From Hedera helix (taxonomy: Eukaryota > Streptophyta > Magnoliopsida > Apiales > Araliaceae), in assembly GCA_947179155.2 (NCBI GenBank), contig OX359280.1, positions 15,282,001 through 15,346,000 of the forward strand: DNA of 64,000 nt. Direction: 5' to 3'. Shown here in pieces: positions 20,402-32,682 of the stretch. The translations under genes were made by a program, and so were the position numbers. Each line of letters begins with the position of its first letter. Position 1 is the stretch's first letter. Under the pieces are notes generated by a model. That model searched no databases, was not told the DNA's origin, and saw only the letters and a list, made by a program, of their open reading frames with translations.

Positions 20402-22386
20402 TGTTGGTTTGCAAAAATTATGGCATACATATAATCAAATTATATAAGCGCAACAGAAGCAAGAAAAATCAGATTTTAAATTTTTTGTACAAACAAAAAA
20501 CCCGGATCTTTCTTATGCGACTATTATTAATTGAGGAAGGATAAAAGAATTTATACCTTTGTAGAACCAAGCTTCCACGGGTACAAGTTCATCTCCCTTT
20601 AATCCTTCATATTCTTCTTCAAATTCACCGATTAGATTCCACGGATCAATGTTAGCTCCCCAATTGTTGAGCCTCTAGAGGTGATCCACCAAGAGATCTA
20701 TGAATTAAAGAAGTGGATCTTGGTTTCTCCAAACCATGGGTGGCTAGCCCTAATTTTCTCTCTCTCTCTCTAACTCTTAGATCTAGAGAATTATGGAGTA
20801 CTCTCTCTAATCTAATGAAAGAGTGTGTAACTCTTAGATCTATGATAAGACTCATCTTATTTATAGATCTAGTCAACCCTCCTAAGCTATTTAGGATTAG
20901 GGTTTTAATTTAATTCCCAATTTAATTAGGAACTAAATTAATTAATTACAATTCCTAAACCATTTAGGAACTTAATTATTTAATAATGAAAGTACTTCTT
21001 ATTAATTAATTACTAAACCATTTAGTAACTTAATTAATTATTATTATAATTATAATTCCAAAACTATTTAGGAACTTAATTATTTAATAATAATATTACT
21101 ACTTATTAATTAATTCCTAAACCATTTAGGAACTAAATAATAATACTAGTAGTAATAATAATAATAGTAATAATAATAATAATAATAAGACTCCTCTTAT
21201 TAATTTATAATTAGTATTTCTAAAATACTAAATTATAAATATTAAGCTATTTAATTTATTCTATCACCATAGTATAAATTAAATATACTTAATTTATTAT
21301 TACGATTATGTCATCCACTTCTAAAATAAATATTACTCTTTTGCGGTGTGACCCTTTAGGTTCTCCATATTAAACCGGTTGTATAATAAATAAATTAGAA
21401 CAATTCTAATTCATTTATTACGAATTAACTCTTTAATTCAGAATAAATAATTATTCCACAATAAGGGTAAGCCCCCTTAGCGTTTAGTCGACTTTTCAGA
21501 TAATATAGATTTCAACATTTAATCGTAAAAGAACATTTCAGCAAATAGTTACCGTACAATTCAATCCTTCTATCATACAATGTCCCAATCAAATATAAGA
21601 CACGGAACTTCTGTCAAGTCTTATTTATTTGATTATATGCATTTCAATTCACAAATACACAACTCTAGTTAATGTAAATTAGAAACTCCTTTCTAATTCC
21701 ATTCAACCCTGGCCAGGGATTTCTGAGTTGTCACTTATTGAATCGCATAGGACATTCTCTCCCTTTACTGGAAGTGGTAGATTCTTTGTTGATCATTCAT
21801 CTATCTCCATGTGTACCTTATTATACCCAATCATATCCTTTGATATACCAATAGGTCTTAAAGAATATGTCAAAGTATAACTTAGTACACACAGGATACT
21901 AAGATGATCTCAAATCTAAGGATCACTTCTACGACTATCACATAAGAAACTCCTATTGACAGACGAGTAAAACTCCATTAGGTATTCCTTGAGCGAGTCA
22001 CGTTCAGTTAACTTATTCTCTAATAAGCACCTACATACTTACTTTAGTGTCTCTATACAAATGATTATGAGATCAATCATCCTCTTCATAAGAGCAAGCA
22101 TAGTATGTACCAATCTATCCGGATCTACTAATCCCCTTTTTAGTGATCCAATGATTAGGAACAATTTTAGTTTTGAGCTATCTTGAATTTAGATCTCATT
22201 AGCATGATCCTCATCATGGTTCTAAAAGCATTGCTCGAAAACTATGGGTTTATCCATTTGATTAATTCAAGTAATTAATCATGAATAAAGAAATGCATTG
22301 ATACTTTTATTAATAAATGAACAAAATTACAAAGTATATGCTTATCACAAATAAAATGCGATTGACTTGAGGGCATATTAATTTCA
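20402..22386 (-). mobile_element. Copia copy 2 3' LTR, subfamily B, 1985 bp
   Basis: The plus strand begins TGTTGGTTTGCAAAAATTAT and ends GGGCATATTAATTTCA. Six CCTAAA-type hairpins lie at 20881-20895, 20914-20932, 20952-20970, 21010-21028, 21056-21074 and 21114-21132, with the TATA at 20858-20865. Its first 1.08 kb and the satellite left of it are duplicated at 31604-32682. Confidence 0.94.
20881..21132 (-). promoter_or_regulatory. Array of six short hairpins in the subfamily B LTR U3
   Basis: The units include TTCCTAAACCATTTAGGAA (20952-20970 and 21114-21132), TTACTAAACCATTTAGTAA (21010-21028), TTCCCAATTTAATTAGGAA (20914-20932) and TTCCAAAACTATTTAGGAA (21056-21074). The ACTAAA/TTTAGT unit differs from its neighbours in both arms at once. 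The same array occurs at 28201-28460, 32090-32340, 43985-44240 and 60330-60600. Confidence 0.6.
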
Positions 22387-22397
22387 ATCTCCCACTT

Positions 22398-22960
22398 GCA
22401 CTAAAGCCAATTGCCCTTTGGTATCCCCATACCATTCTTCTCTAAGTGGCGTACAAATTGCGTAGTAAATGCTTTAGTTAATGGATCTGTAATGCTGTTC
22501 TAAGAGTCTACCATCTTTATGGTGTCGTCTCCTTTTCAATGATTCATCTAATCATATAAAAGTGCCACAACACATGTTTGGATTTCAGATGAGACCTAGG
22601 TTCCTTGGCGAATTAAACTCCTTTAATGTTAGGAACCATTATAAGTTCTGTAAAGAGCTTGTTTAACCAAACAATCACTTTTGCAGCTTCACTTATAGTT
22701 ATTTACTATGTCTTTGTCACTAAATCAGCAACTATTTACTGTTTGGAACTTTTCCAACTCACTGCAGCATCGTTCGTGGTAATCATATTACCTGAAACGG
22801 ATATGTTGTTATCTTGCTTAGTCTGAACAAACTTGAGTTTGCTAAACCCTCTAGTTTTATATCAGACCCATCATTAGAAACTTTTTCTAATGTTCTTCTC
22901 CAGAATTGAACTGATATCTGCGTATCATACATAAGCAACATCAAGTCTAGTACATTTCAA
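22398..22960 (-). pseudogene. Ty1/copia RNase H region (copy 2), broken
   Basis: The minus strand reads pieces equivalent to copy 1: an SISGNMITTNDAAVSWKSSKQ-like stretch near 22720-22800, NKLFTELIMVPNI near 22640, and a PRSHLKSKHVLWHFYMI-like stretch near 22550. Stops interrupt every frame. The plus-strand frame at 22626-22826 is its shadow. Confidence 0.72.
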
Positions 22961-22984
22961 CGAATCAATGTACGTCCCTTGGGT

Positions 22985-23680
22985 TAAGCCGAGCATCCTT
23001 TATGATCTATCTCTATAGACCTTTATCCTAAATAGAATGTTAGGACGCTTCTCCCAAGTCCTTAATGGAGAAGTTTTAGACAACCACATCTTTACTGATT
23101 GTAGCATCGGTATGTCATTCCTTATTGATATTATATCAACATATAATACTAGGAATGTCACAGTGCTCCCACTAACCTTTGTACATACTTGGTTCATCCT
23201 TGTCTTTGATAATATCAAACTCTTTTGATTGTCTCATCAAAATAGATGTTCCATCTTCGAGAAACTTGCTTCAATTCATAATTGGATTGTTGTAACTTAC
23301 ATACTTGGTTCGCTCCATCTATATGGAGACAAATCCTCTTGGTTGTATCATACATGCACCCTTTTGTATAGTAAGTTGCAACTGCAAGTAAAATCCAAAT
23401 GGATATATGCATTTTCACTAGTGAAAAATTTCATGTTAGTCAACTTATTGACCTTGTTTGAAATCTTTTTACCAATAGTTAGGTCTTATAGGTCTCCACC
23501 TAGCCATCTGCTTTAGTCTTTCTCCAAAGACCCATTTTAGATTTTATGGTCATCAGCCATTTCTCTTGAGTATCTAATACTCATACCTCATCGTATATAT
23601 CTGGATCATCATCCACTATGATGCGTACCTTATCATCATCATCTATGATGAATCCATACCATTCAGGTATCTTCGGTACT
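22985..23680 (-). pseudogene. Ty1/copia reverse transcriptase (copy 2), broken
   Basis: Minus-strand frames at 23215-23418 (CKLQQSNYELKQVSRRWNIY preceded by GCMYDTTKRICLHIDG) and 23000-23218 (VSGSTVTFLVLYVDIISIRN, then WLSKTSPLRTW and IKVYRDRS) are RT fingers/palm pieces. The catalytic box reads YVDII (23129-23143), lacking the second Asp codon. The acidic linker DDDDKVRIIVDDDP lies near 23600-23650. Confidence 0.85.
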
Positions 23681-23689
23681 AAACCAGAT

Positions 23690-24340
23690 TTACGACTTGG
23701 TTGTGGTACAATAGGTTTATCTACTTGTACAGATTCCTTCACTTGATTTGTAGTGTTTTGTGGTTCTTGAACTTCTTCAAGAACTATTTTACTCCCACTA
23801 ACCCTTTAAGGAAAAACTTCTTTTTCTTATAAGGCAGCGTGTTTCAACAAATACCTTTTAGTTAGTCGGATTATAGAAGTGATACCCTAAACTTTCTTTA
23901 GGATATCCCACAAGTTTACACTTATCAGATCTTGTCCCTAGCTTTTCATGTCAAACCTTTTGACATAAGCTGAACAATTCAAATCTTAACATTGAATTCT
24001 TTGAACGTTTCAAACGATTTAGATTTATATTTCATTAAATATATATATCAAAATCTAGAATCATTAGTGAAAGTAATGAATGAATACACTCCTCTTGCAT
24101 TTGTTGTCATAGGTCCCACACACCACTGTGTGTACCATCTCTAACAACTCCGTAACTCGGTCTCTATGTCCACTAAATGGAGATTTAGTCATATTATCCA
24201 TGATACAAGATTCACAAGTTGTATTTGATTCATAATCAAAAGCTCTAAAAGCCTATCTTTATACAACTTGTTTTAGTCTTGTTTCAATAGCATGACTGAG
24301 TTAACAGTATTGCATGAAGGTATGATTCATATCATCTATT
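23690..24340 (-). pseudogene. Ty1/copia integrase (copy 2), broken and internally deleted
   Basis: Minus-strand pieces match the SGHRDRVTELLEMVHTVVC block (about 24110-24190) and the YPKESLGYHFYNPTN-like segment (about 23860-23910). Between them, near 23990, GAATTCAA joins directly to TGTTAAGATTTGAATTG. About 330 bp present in copies 1 and 3 are missing, including the region of the second catalytic Asp and the Glu. Confidence 0.75.
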
Positions 24341-24649
24341 TGCTTTTAGTTTGTTCAAATTGGAATATTTTTCATATAAGTCAAGTATACAAAATCTATT
24401 AAGTAATCAACCAATTCTAAATAAAACATTATCATTATAAACAGAACAACGATTGTTCATTATTATAATGTCAAAAAACATTCATTGTCATCACATGGAA
24501 CTGAAATAATGTTTCTAAGAACTGGAACATAGTAACAACTTACTAACTTAATAGTTTTGCCCGTAGGCAGTGCTAAACTATAAGTTCTCATGGCTAATGC
24601 AACAACATTTGCTTCATTCCCAGCACAGGATTACTTATCATTTGTTTAA

Positions 24650-25420
24650 CTTTCTACTTATGCTTAGTCTCTGCAACGACTTGCATATGTGAGACCACCA
24701 TCCGGTATCTAATACCTAAGTAGAACTTGACTTATAGAAAGTTCTATTTTATTGTGAACAAATCTATTACTGTAGCTGAAGCTTCAATAAACTTCTTCTA
24801 CTTAACTACTGCAACTCTCTTGCAGTTGTTCTTCCAGTGTCCCAGCTTATCGCAATGAAAGCAAACTCCTTTGCCCTCGGGATCACTTTTATTTATGTCA
24901 TTTGTTTAGCCTTTCTTTTGCCTTCTACTCTTTCTGACTCCTCAGAAATACCTTTGGCCATCTTCCTCCGCTTAGAAGATTCATCTACGAGTAAGACTTA
25001 GTTTTTCTAGGAAGGAAAGTGACTCTCAACAGTCTTCAACATATTTAAGCAAATCAGTTAAACTGACATTTAGCTTATTAATGTTTGAAGTTCACAACAT
25101 ATTGTGAATTAGAGTCAGTGAGTGACTGCAAGATCGAATCTTGACTCAACTCTCCATCCTTGAAAAAACCTGTTGTCCTAATTGATCAATCCAATTGATC
25201 ATCTTTAGGACATGCGTCTTTTACTGTAGTGCCATTGATTATTATAGATCAAAAGAGCTCCTTAGATATCTTATATCTAGTTGACCTATTTTGCTCACCA
25301 TACAACTATTGAATGTGCAGCAATATAGTAGGTGCATCCATTTTCTCGTGTTGACGCTGTAACTCGATACTTATGGATGCGAGCATGATGCATTGAGCCA
25401 CCTTTGCATCATCTTGCCAT
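24650..25420 (-). pseudogene. Ty1/copia gag, intact CCHC knuckle and protease start (copy 2), broken
   Basis: The minus strand gives CFHCDKLGHWKNNC, a complete CX2CX4HX4C knuckle (about 24820-24872), preceded by VDESSKRRKMAKGISEESE-like text and VNFKH-like gag sequence near 25080. The protease motif VLDTGWWSHIC follows (about 24690-24720), with a stop just before it. The ILQSLTDS-like gag region is near 25120. The frame is not continuous. Confidence 0.78.
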
Positions 25421-25559
25421 TTAAAATAGCAATCTCTTCCTCAGAGGCTTAGTCTACAACGTTTGTAGGAATAGACAAATTAAGGACATTTGCTAGCTTT
25501 TTAGCATTGAGAACTTTTCTCAAATTTGTTTAATCAATCCGAACAATTCGGTTCGATTA

Positions 25560-27722
25560 ATTGTTAGCATCCAATATGCTATACAGTGTTAGTGAATTAA
25601 ACATAGCAATATTCTTTAAGTGAATTAATAACAACATTAACATGCATTCATTTTATTAATTACCAAAATAAATTAGGTCTTCATTTAAAATGGTGTCTCC
25701 CACTATTTTCATCAAACTATATTACCCTATTTATATAGTTCGACAAATCTAGTTAAAGATTTGCTAGTGAGAATAAGGATCCTATTTCAAATGTATATAG
25801 CCTTGTGTGACACAACAAACGATATATAAATAAATAGGTAGACAACTCTTGTCAATTACATTAACATGTAACTCCTTTTATTTTGCCTCTTAGATTATTA
25901 TGATCATGTGTGACACTCCAAATCAAAATTATCCAAGTTAAGTTCAACCTAGCATTTTCTTATATTAGAAGAGAAAAAGACCGTCCTTGTGTGACACAAC
26001 AAAACAGTAATGTTCAATTCTTTTTATAATCATCAAATGTGATAAAACAACATCTCAAAAAAATAATATAAGCCTTGTGTGACACAACAAACTTATCATG
26101 ATTATTTGATACTCTATCGTTTTACCATGCTAGAAGGCGACGTTCGATATTTTTAATAAATATCTTTGAACGTTACAACTTAATATTATGAGTAGTAGAA
26201 TAAATAAATTAGAACAATTCTAATTTTATTTAATTGAATTAAACTCCTTTAATTCATGAATTAAACATTTTAATTCATTTTATAAATAATATTTATTCTA
26301 CATCATGAGGGGTTTATTAATATTAATTGTCTCATCTTGTTTAACGCACATGCACATATATATATATAAAATACGCGTCATATTAATTAACATGCGAAAC
26401 ATGTTTGATAATATATAATATATATAAATAAGCATGCACATATAGAATACTATATTCTACTTGGATTGATTACGGACTTTTATTCTAGTTTGGTTTATTC
26501 GAGCCACCAAATAAACCAATTGGTCAAACCTAGGGTGCAAGAATAAATTAAATTAAATGTAACTATTACATTTAAATTCGGGCTCCATTACAAACGGGTC
26601 TTCATGCGCTCCTTGCTTCTTTGCTCCAATTCTTCAAAATAATTCTAACTAATCCTATTACAAATTATTTACAATAAATAGAAACCTTGATCAACAGTCA
26701 AGGGGAAGTACATAGGAGGGAGATAGAATTATACATAAGAAAAATTAGAAAGACGAGGTACGCAGACCCCATTTATTAAAACCCATTCATTCATGCATTT
26801 AGTTTAAAATTAAATCCAATCACATTGGTCAATAGTCCATAATCAATCCCATTTATTATCATATATATCAACATATATATTAATAAATAATATTCATCTC
26901 ATGAATTAAATAAAACATTTCATATATGTATTGGTATCATTTAATGGGCAATTTAAAGTTGTATGAAATCTAATTTCATATTTAAAATAAACCATTTATT
27001 TTAATTATAAAATTATTTAAAAATAAACTATTTATTTTTATTATTTTAAAATTATCCAAAATAAACCTTTTTATTTTGAAAATTTAAAATCTGTATTAAA
27101 TTACCAAACTGATTGGCTAATTAATATATATTATAAATATATCATATATATTAATAATATTTTTTTAATCGGTTAGAATATATATATATATATATATATA
27201 TATTACAAAGCTGGTAGCATTTTATATATAAACAAGCACAAATCCGTGACTTGCTCTCACTGTACCAAATCCAAGTTGCAATTGTGACTATAAATTCGGG
27301 ACAAGCTTTATACATATATATACATTCGTGGCCTTACCAATTAAAACCACCACTTTTCGGTAATGCTCTTTTCATTTGTAGGTAGTATATATATATATAT
27401 ATACATATATATAATACAACAATTGGCTTTGTTGCCTTTTCAAACACTCACAAAAAAACCGAGCATACAATTCGGATTATATATATATAATATATATACT
27501 ATACTAACAACTGATTCAATACATTAACCGATGACAGCCTTTTACCGAAAAATGAGCACCAATTTCGGTACTTAACCAACCGAAAAATTCAATTTCGGTT
27601 GTTAAAAAATAAATAAATTATATATAACAAATTTTGCCCAATAAATTATTTTAAACACATACCCATACATATATGAAATTAAAACAATTAATAATTCGCA
27701 TAAGTTTGGCTCTTGATACCAC
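25560..27722 (-). other. Long copia leader with primer site and hairpins (copy 2)
   Basis: The minus-strand primer site TGGTATCAAGAGCC is at 27708-27721. The leader holds four hairpin sites with the sequence TTGTGTCACACAAGG or variants (25801-25820, about 25904-25919, 25985-26001, 26073-26092 in plus coordinates as CCTTGTGTGACACAACAAAC) and the covarying hairpin at 26490-26519. AT microsatellites occur at 27178-27203 and 27387-27414. No convincing open frame; the 63-codon frame at 27673-27864 spans the leader/LTR junction by chance. Confidence 0.78.
26490..26519 (-). ncRNA. Candidate structured leader hairpin, copy 2 (compensated)
   Basis: Element-sense arms TTGGTTTATT and AATAAACCAA pair over 10 bp. 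Compared with TTGGTTCACT/AGTGAACCAA in copies 1 and 3, two C-G pairs have become T-A pairs, so pairing is kept. The loop TGGTGGCTC is unchanged. Confidence 0.55.
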
Positions 27723-29704
27723 TGTTGGTTTGCAAAATTATGACATACATATAATCAAATTATATAAGCGCAACAGAAGCAAGAAAAATCAGATTTTAAA
27801 ATTTTTGTACAAACCAATAACCCGGATCTTTCCTATGCGACTATTATTAATTGAGGAAAGATAAAAGAATTTATACCTTTGTAGAACCAAGTTTCCACGG
27901 GTACAAGTTCATCTCCCTTTAATTCTTCATGTTCTTCTTCAAATTCACCGATTAGATTCCACGGATCAATGTTAGCTCCCCAATTGTTGAGCCTCTAGAG
28001 GTGATCTACCAAGAGATCTATGAATTAAAGAAGTGAATCTTGGTTTCTCCAAACCATGGGTGGCTAGCCCTAATTCTCTCTCTCTCTCTCTAACTCTTAG
28101 ATCTAGAGAATTATGGAGTACTCTCTCTAATCTAATGGAAGAGTGTGTAACTCTTAGATCTATGATAAGATTCATCTTATTTATAAATCTAGTCAACCCT
28201 CCTAAACTATTTAGGATTAGGGTTTTAATTTAATTCCCAATTTAATTAGGAACTAAATTAATTAATTACAATTCCTAAACCATTTAGAAACTTAATTATT
28301 TAATAATGAGAGTACTTCTTATTAATTAATTACTAAACCATTTAGTAACTTAATTAATTATTATTATAATTATAATTCCAAAACTATTTAGGAACTTAAT
28401 TATTTAATAATAATATTACTACTTATTAATTAATTCCTAAACCATTTAGGAACTAAATAATAATACTAGTAGTAATAATAATAATAGTAATAATAACAAT
28501 AATAATAAGACTCCTCTTATTAATTTATAATTAGTATTTCTAAAATACTAAATTATAAATATTAAGCTATTTAATTTATTCTATCACCATAGTATAAATT
28601 AAATATACTTAATTTATTATTACGATTATGTCATCCACTTCTAAAATAAATATTACTCTTTTGCGGTGTGACCCTTTAGGTTCTCCATATTAAACCGGTT
28701 GTATAATAAATAAATTAGAACAATTCTAATTCCTTTATTACGAATTAACTCTTTAATTCAGAATAAATAATTATTCCACAATAAGGGTAAGTCCCCTTAG
28801 CGTTTAGTCGACTTTCCAGATAATATAGATTTCAACATTTAATCGTAAAAGAATCTTTCAGCAAATAGTTACCGTACAATTCAATCATTCTACCATACAA
28901 TGTCCCAATCAAATATAAGACACGGAACTTCTGTCAAGTCTTATTTATTTGATTATATGCATTTCAATTCACAAATACACAACTCTAGTTAATGTAAATT
29001 AGAAACTCCTTTCTAATTCCATTCAACCCTGGCCAGGGATTTCTGAGTTGTCACTTATTGAATCGCATAGGACATTCTCTCCCTTTACTGGAAGTGGTAG
29101 ATCCTTTATTGATCATTCATCTATCTCCATGTGTACCTTATTATACCCAATCATATCCTTTGATATACCAATAGGTCTTAAGGAATATGTCAAAGTATAA
29201 CTTAGTACACACAAGATACTAAGATGATCTCAAGTCTAATGATCACTTGTACGACTATCACATAAGGAACTCCTATTGACAGACGAGTAAAACTCCATTA
29301 GGTGTTCCTTGAGCGAGTCACGTTCAGTGAACTTATTCTCTAATAAGCACCTACATACTTGCTTTAGTGTCTCTACACAAATGATTATGAGATCAATCAT
29401 CCTCTTCATAAGAGCAAGCATAGTATGTACCAATCTATCCTGATCTACTAATCCCCTTTTTAGTGATCCAACGATTAGGAACAATTTTAGTTTTGAGCTA
29501 TCTTGAATTTAGATCTCATTAGCATGATCCGCATCATGGTTCTAAAAGCATTGCTCAAAAACTATGGGTTTATCCATTTGATTAATTCAAGTAATTAGTC
29601 ATGAATAAAGAAATGCATTGATATTTTTATTAATAAATGAACAAGATTACAAAGTATATGCTTATCGCATCAAATGTGATTGGCTTGAGGGCATATTACT
29701 TTCA
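27723..29704 (-). mobile_element. Copia copy 2 5' LTR, subfamily B, 1982 bp
   Basis: The plus strand begins TGTTGGTTTGCAAAATTATG and ends GGGCATATTACTTTCA. It is near-identical to 20402-22386, with a few substitutions such as AAGTTTCC/AAGCTTCC near 27890 and a one-base A-run difference. TATA on the minus strand is at 28178-28185. Confidence 0.94.
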
Positions 29705-31603
29705 ACTTGGTTATCGTCAAAAGGAGCAATTGAATCAACCTCACAACTAAAATGATTCTTACAACTCACACAAGTCTTCCTTTAAGGAAACATTGTCGCC
29801 GTTTCATTATTTCCATTAAATTCTCAAGCAAATATGTGACTTCGAGTCCTATTGCTTCGTTCTAATTTTTCAAGCAACAAACCGAGTAATCCAATCATTC
29901 TCGCAACCAAAATGATGCGTACAACTCACATAAGTCTTCACTTAAGGAAATTGTCTAATTGTTTTGTTATTTCTTTGAAATTCAGAAACTAATAGGTGAT
30001 ATGGAAGCCTACTATTTCATTCAACTTTATTTAGCTTCAAAGTGAGCAATCCAGTCACTCTCGCCATCAAAATGATACGTATAACTAACACAAGTGTTAA
30101 TTTAAGGAAACATTCTAGTTGTTTCTTTAAATCCATAAACGAATAGGTGCATTAAAGCCCTACTACTTCGTTTTACTACACTTAGCTTCAAAAGGAGCAA
30201 TCCAATAACACTCACAATCAAAATGATGCATACAACTAACCCGAGTATTTATTTAAGGAAACGTTCTAAACATTTCCGAATTTCCTTTAATATTGCAAAC
30301 AAATAGGTGATTTAGTGTCCACTTACTTCGTTCTAACTTGTTTATCGTCAAAAGGAGGATTTAAATCAACCTCATAACTAAAATTATTCTTACAACTCAT
30401 GCAATTCTTCCTTTAAGGAAACATTGTCGTTGTTTCATTATTTTCTTTAAATTCTCAAGCAAATATGTGATTTAGAGTCCTATTACTTCAATCTAATTTG
30501 TCAAGAAACAAACCGAGCAATCCAATCATTCTCGCAACCAAAATGATGCGTACAACTCGCATAAGTCTTCACATAAGGAAATTGTCTAATCATTTTGTTG
30601 TTTCATTGAAATTCGGAAACTAATAAGTGATATGGAACCCTACTATTTCGCTCAACTTTATTTAGCTTCAAAGTGAGCAATCCAGTCACTCTCGCCATCA
30701 AAATGATATGTATAACTAACACAAGTGTTAATTTAAGGAAACATTTTGGTTGTTTCTTTAAAATCCACAAACGAATAGGTGCTTTAAAGCCCTACTACTT
30801 CGTTTTACTACGTTTAGCTTCAAAAGGAGCAATCCAATAACACTCGCAATCAAAATGATGTTTTCAACTAACCCGACTATTTATTTAAGGAAACCTTCTA
30901 AACATTTCCGAATTTCATTTAATATTGCAAACAAATAGGTGATTTAGTGTCCACTTACTTCGTTCTAACTTGTTTATCGTCAAAAGTAGCAATTGAATCA
31001 ACCTCACAACTAAAATAATTCTTATAACTCACGCAAGTCTTCCTTTAAGGAAACATTGTCGTTGTTTCATTATTTCCTTTAAATTCTCAAGCAAATATAT
31101 GATTTAGAGTAATATTTCTTCGTTCTAATTTGTCAAGAAACAAACTGAGCAATCCAATCATTCTCGCAACCAAAATGATGCGTACAGCTCATATAAGTCT
31201 TCACTTAAGGAAATTGTCTAATCGTTTTGTTGTTTCTTTGAAAGTCGAAAACTAATAGGTGATATGGAACCCTACTATTTCGCTCAACTTTATTTAGCTT
31301 CAAAGTGAGCAATCCAGTCACTCTCGCCATCAAAATGATACGTATAACTAACACAAGTGTTAATTTAAGGAAACATTCTGGTTGTTTCTTTAAATCCACA
31401 AACAAATAGGAGCTTTAAAGCCCTACTACTTCGTTTTTCCACGTTTAGCTTCAAAAGGAGCAATCCTATAACACTCGCAATCAAAATGATGCTTACAACT
31501 AACCCGAGCATTTATTGAAGGAAACCTTCTAAATATTTTCGAATTTCCATTAATATTGCAAACAAATAGGTGATTTAGTGTCGTCTTACTTCGTTCTAAC
31601 TTG
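29705..31603. repeat. Satellite array block 2 (starts with right target duplication ACTTG)
   Basis: The block resumes with ACTTG (29705-29709), then GTTATCGTCAAAAGGAGC, so the interrupted A monomer continues. From about 29917 onward it matches 18716-20401 almost base for base. That includes the unusual TAATATTTCTTCGTTC and CAGCTCATATAAG variants, and it ends at the same point of monomer A, before another LTR. About three HOR units. Confidence 0.93.
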
Positions 31604-32682
31604 TGTTGGTTTGCAAAAATTATGGCATACATATAATCAAATTATATAAGCGCAACAGAAGCAAGAAAAATCAGATTTTAAATTTTTTGTACAAACCAAA
31701 AACCCGGATCTTTCTTATGCGACTATTATTAATTGAGGAAGGATAAAAGAATTTATACCTTTGTAGAACCAAGCTTCCACGGGTACAAGTTCATCTCCCT
31801 TTAATCCTTCATGTTCTTCTTCAAATTCACCGATTAGATTCCATGGATCAATGTTAGCTCCCCAATTGTTGAGCCTCTAGAGGTGATCCACCAAGAGATC
31901 TATGAATTAAAGAAGTGGATCTTGGTTTCTCCAAACCATGGGTGGCTAGCCCTAATTCTCTCTCTCTCTCTCTCTAACTCTTAGATCTAGAGAATTATGG
32001 AGTACTCTCTCTAATCTAATGAAAGAGTGTGTAACTCTTAGATCTATGATAAGACTCATCTTATTTATAGATCTAGTCAACCCTCCTAAACTATTTAGGA
32101 TTAGGGTTTTAATTTAATTCCCAATTTAATTAGGAACTAAATTAATTAATTACAATTCCTAAACCATTTAGGAACTTAATTATTTAATAATGAAAGTACT
32201 TCTTATTAATTAATTACTAAACCATTTAGTAACTTAATTAATTATTATTATAATTATAATTCCAAAACTATTTAGGAACTTAATTATTTAATAATAATAT
32301 TACTACTTATTAATTAATTCCTAAACCATTTAGGAACTAAATAATAATACTAGTAGTAATAATAATAATAGTAATAATAATAATAATAATAAGACTCCTC
32401 TTATTAATTTATAATTAGTATTTCTAAAATACTAAATTATAAATATTAAGCTATTTAATTTATTCTATCACCATAGTATAAATTAAATATACTTAATTTA
32501 TTATTACGATTATGTCATCCACTTCTAAAATAAATATTACTCTTTTGCCGTGTGACCCTTTAGGTTCTCCATATTAAACCGGTTGTATAATAAATAAATT
32601 AGAACAATTCTAATTCATTTATTACGAATTAACTCTTTAATTCAGAATAAATAATTATTCCACAATAAGGGTAAGCCCCCTT
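31604..32682 (-). mobile_element. Truncated copia LTR, duplicated copy of 20402-21480
   Basis: It begins TGTTGGTTTGCAAAAATTATGG at the same satellite junction as 20402 and matches that LTR more closely than the 27723 LTR (for example GGCATACAT and AAATTTTTTGTAC). It stops inside GGGTAAGCCCCCTTA and jumps to satellite TTCGTTTTACTACG at about 32683. It is therefore part of a tandem duplication, not a separate insertion. Confidence 0.9.

Larger units (their letters stand above)
20402..29704 (-). mobile_element. Complete Ty1/copia retrotransposon, copy 2, minus strand, 9303 bp
   Basis: The element has two LTRs of subfamily B (20402-22386 and 27723-29704), a polypurine tract (22387 onward), a primer site (27708-27721) and 5-bp target duplications ACTTG on both sides. 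It inserted into satellite monomer A. The LTRs differ at only a few percent of positions by eye, so insertion was fairly recent. Coding is nevertheless badly broken: there are many stops, a deletion in integrase near 23990, and the same lost YVDD codon as copies 1 and 3. It was probably mobilised in trans. Confidence 0.95.

Noticed and set aside
31604..32682. Independent copia insertion at the same satellite site as copy 2.
   Set aside because: The shared junction, shared flanking satellite variants and closer match to the 20402 LTR are better explained by tandem duplication.
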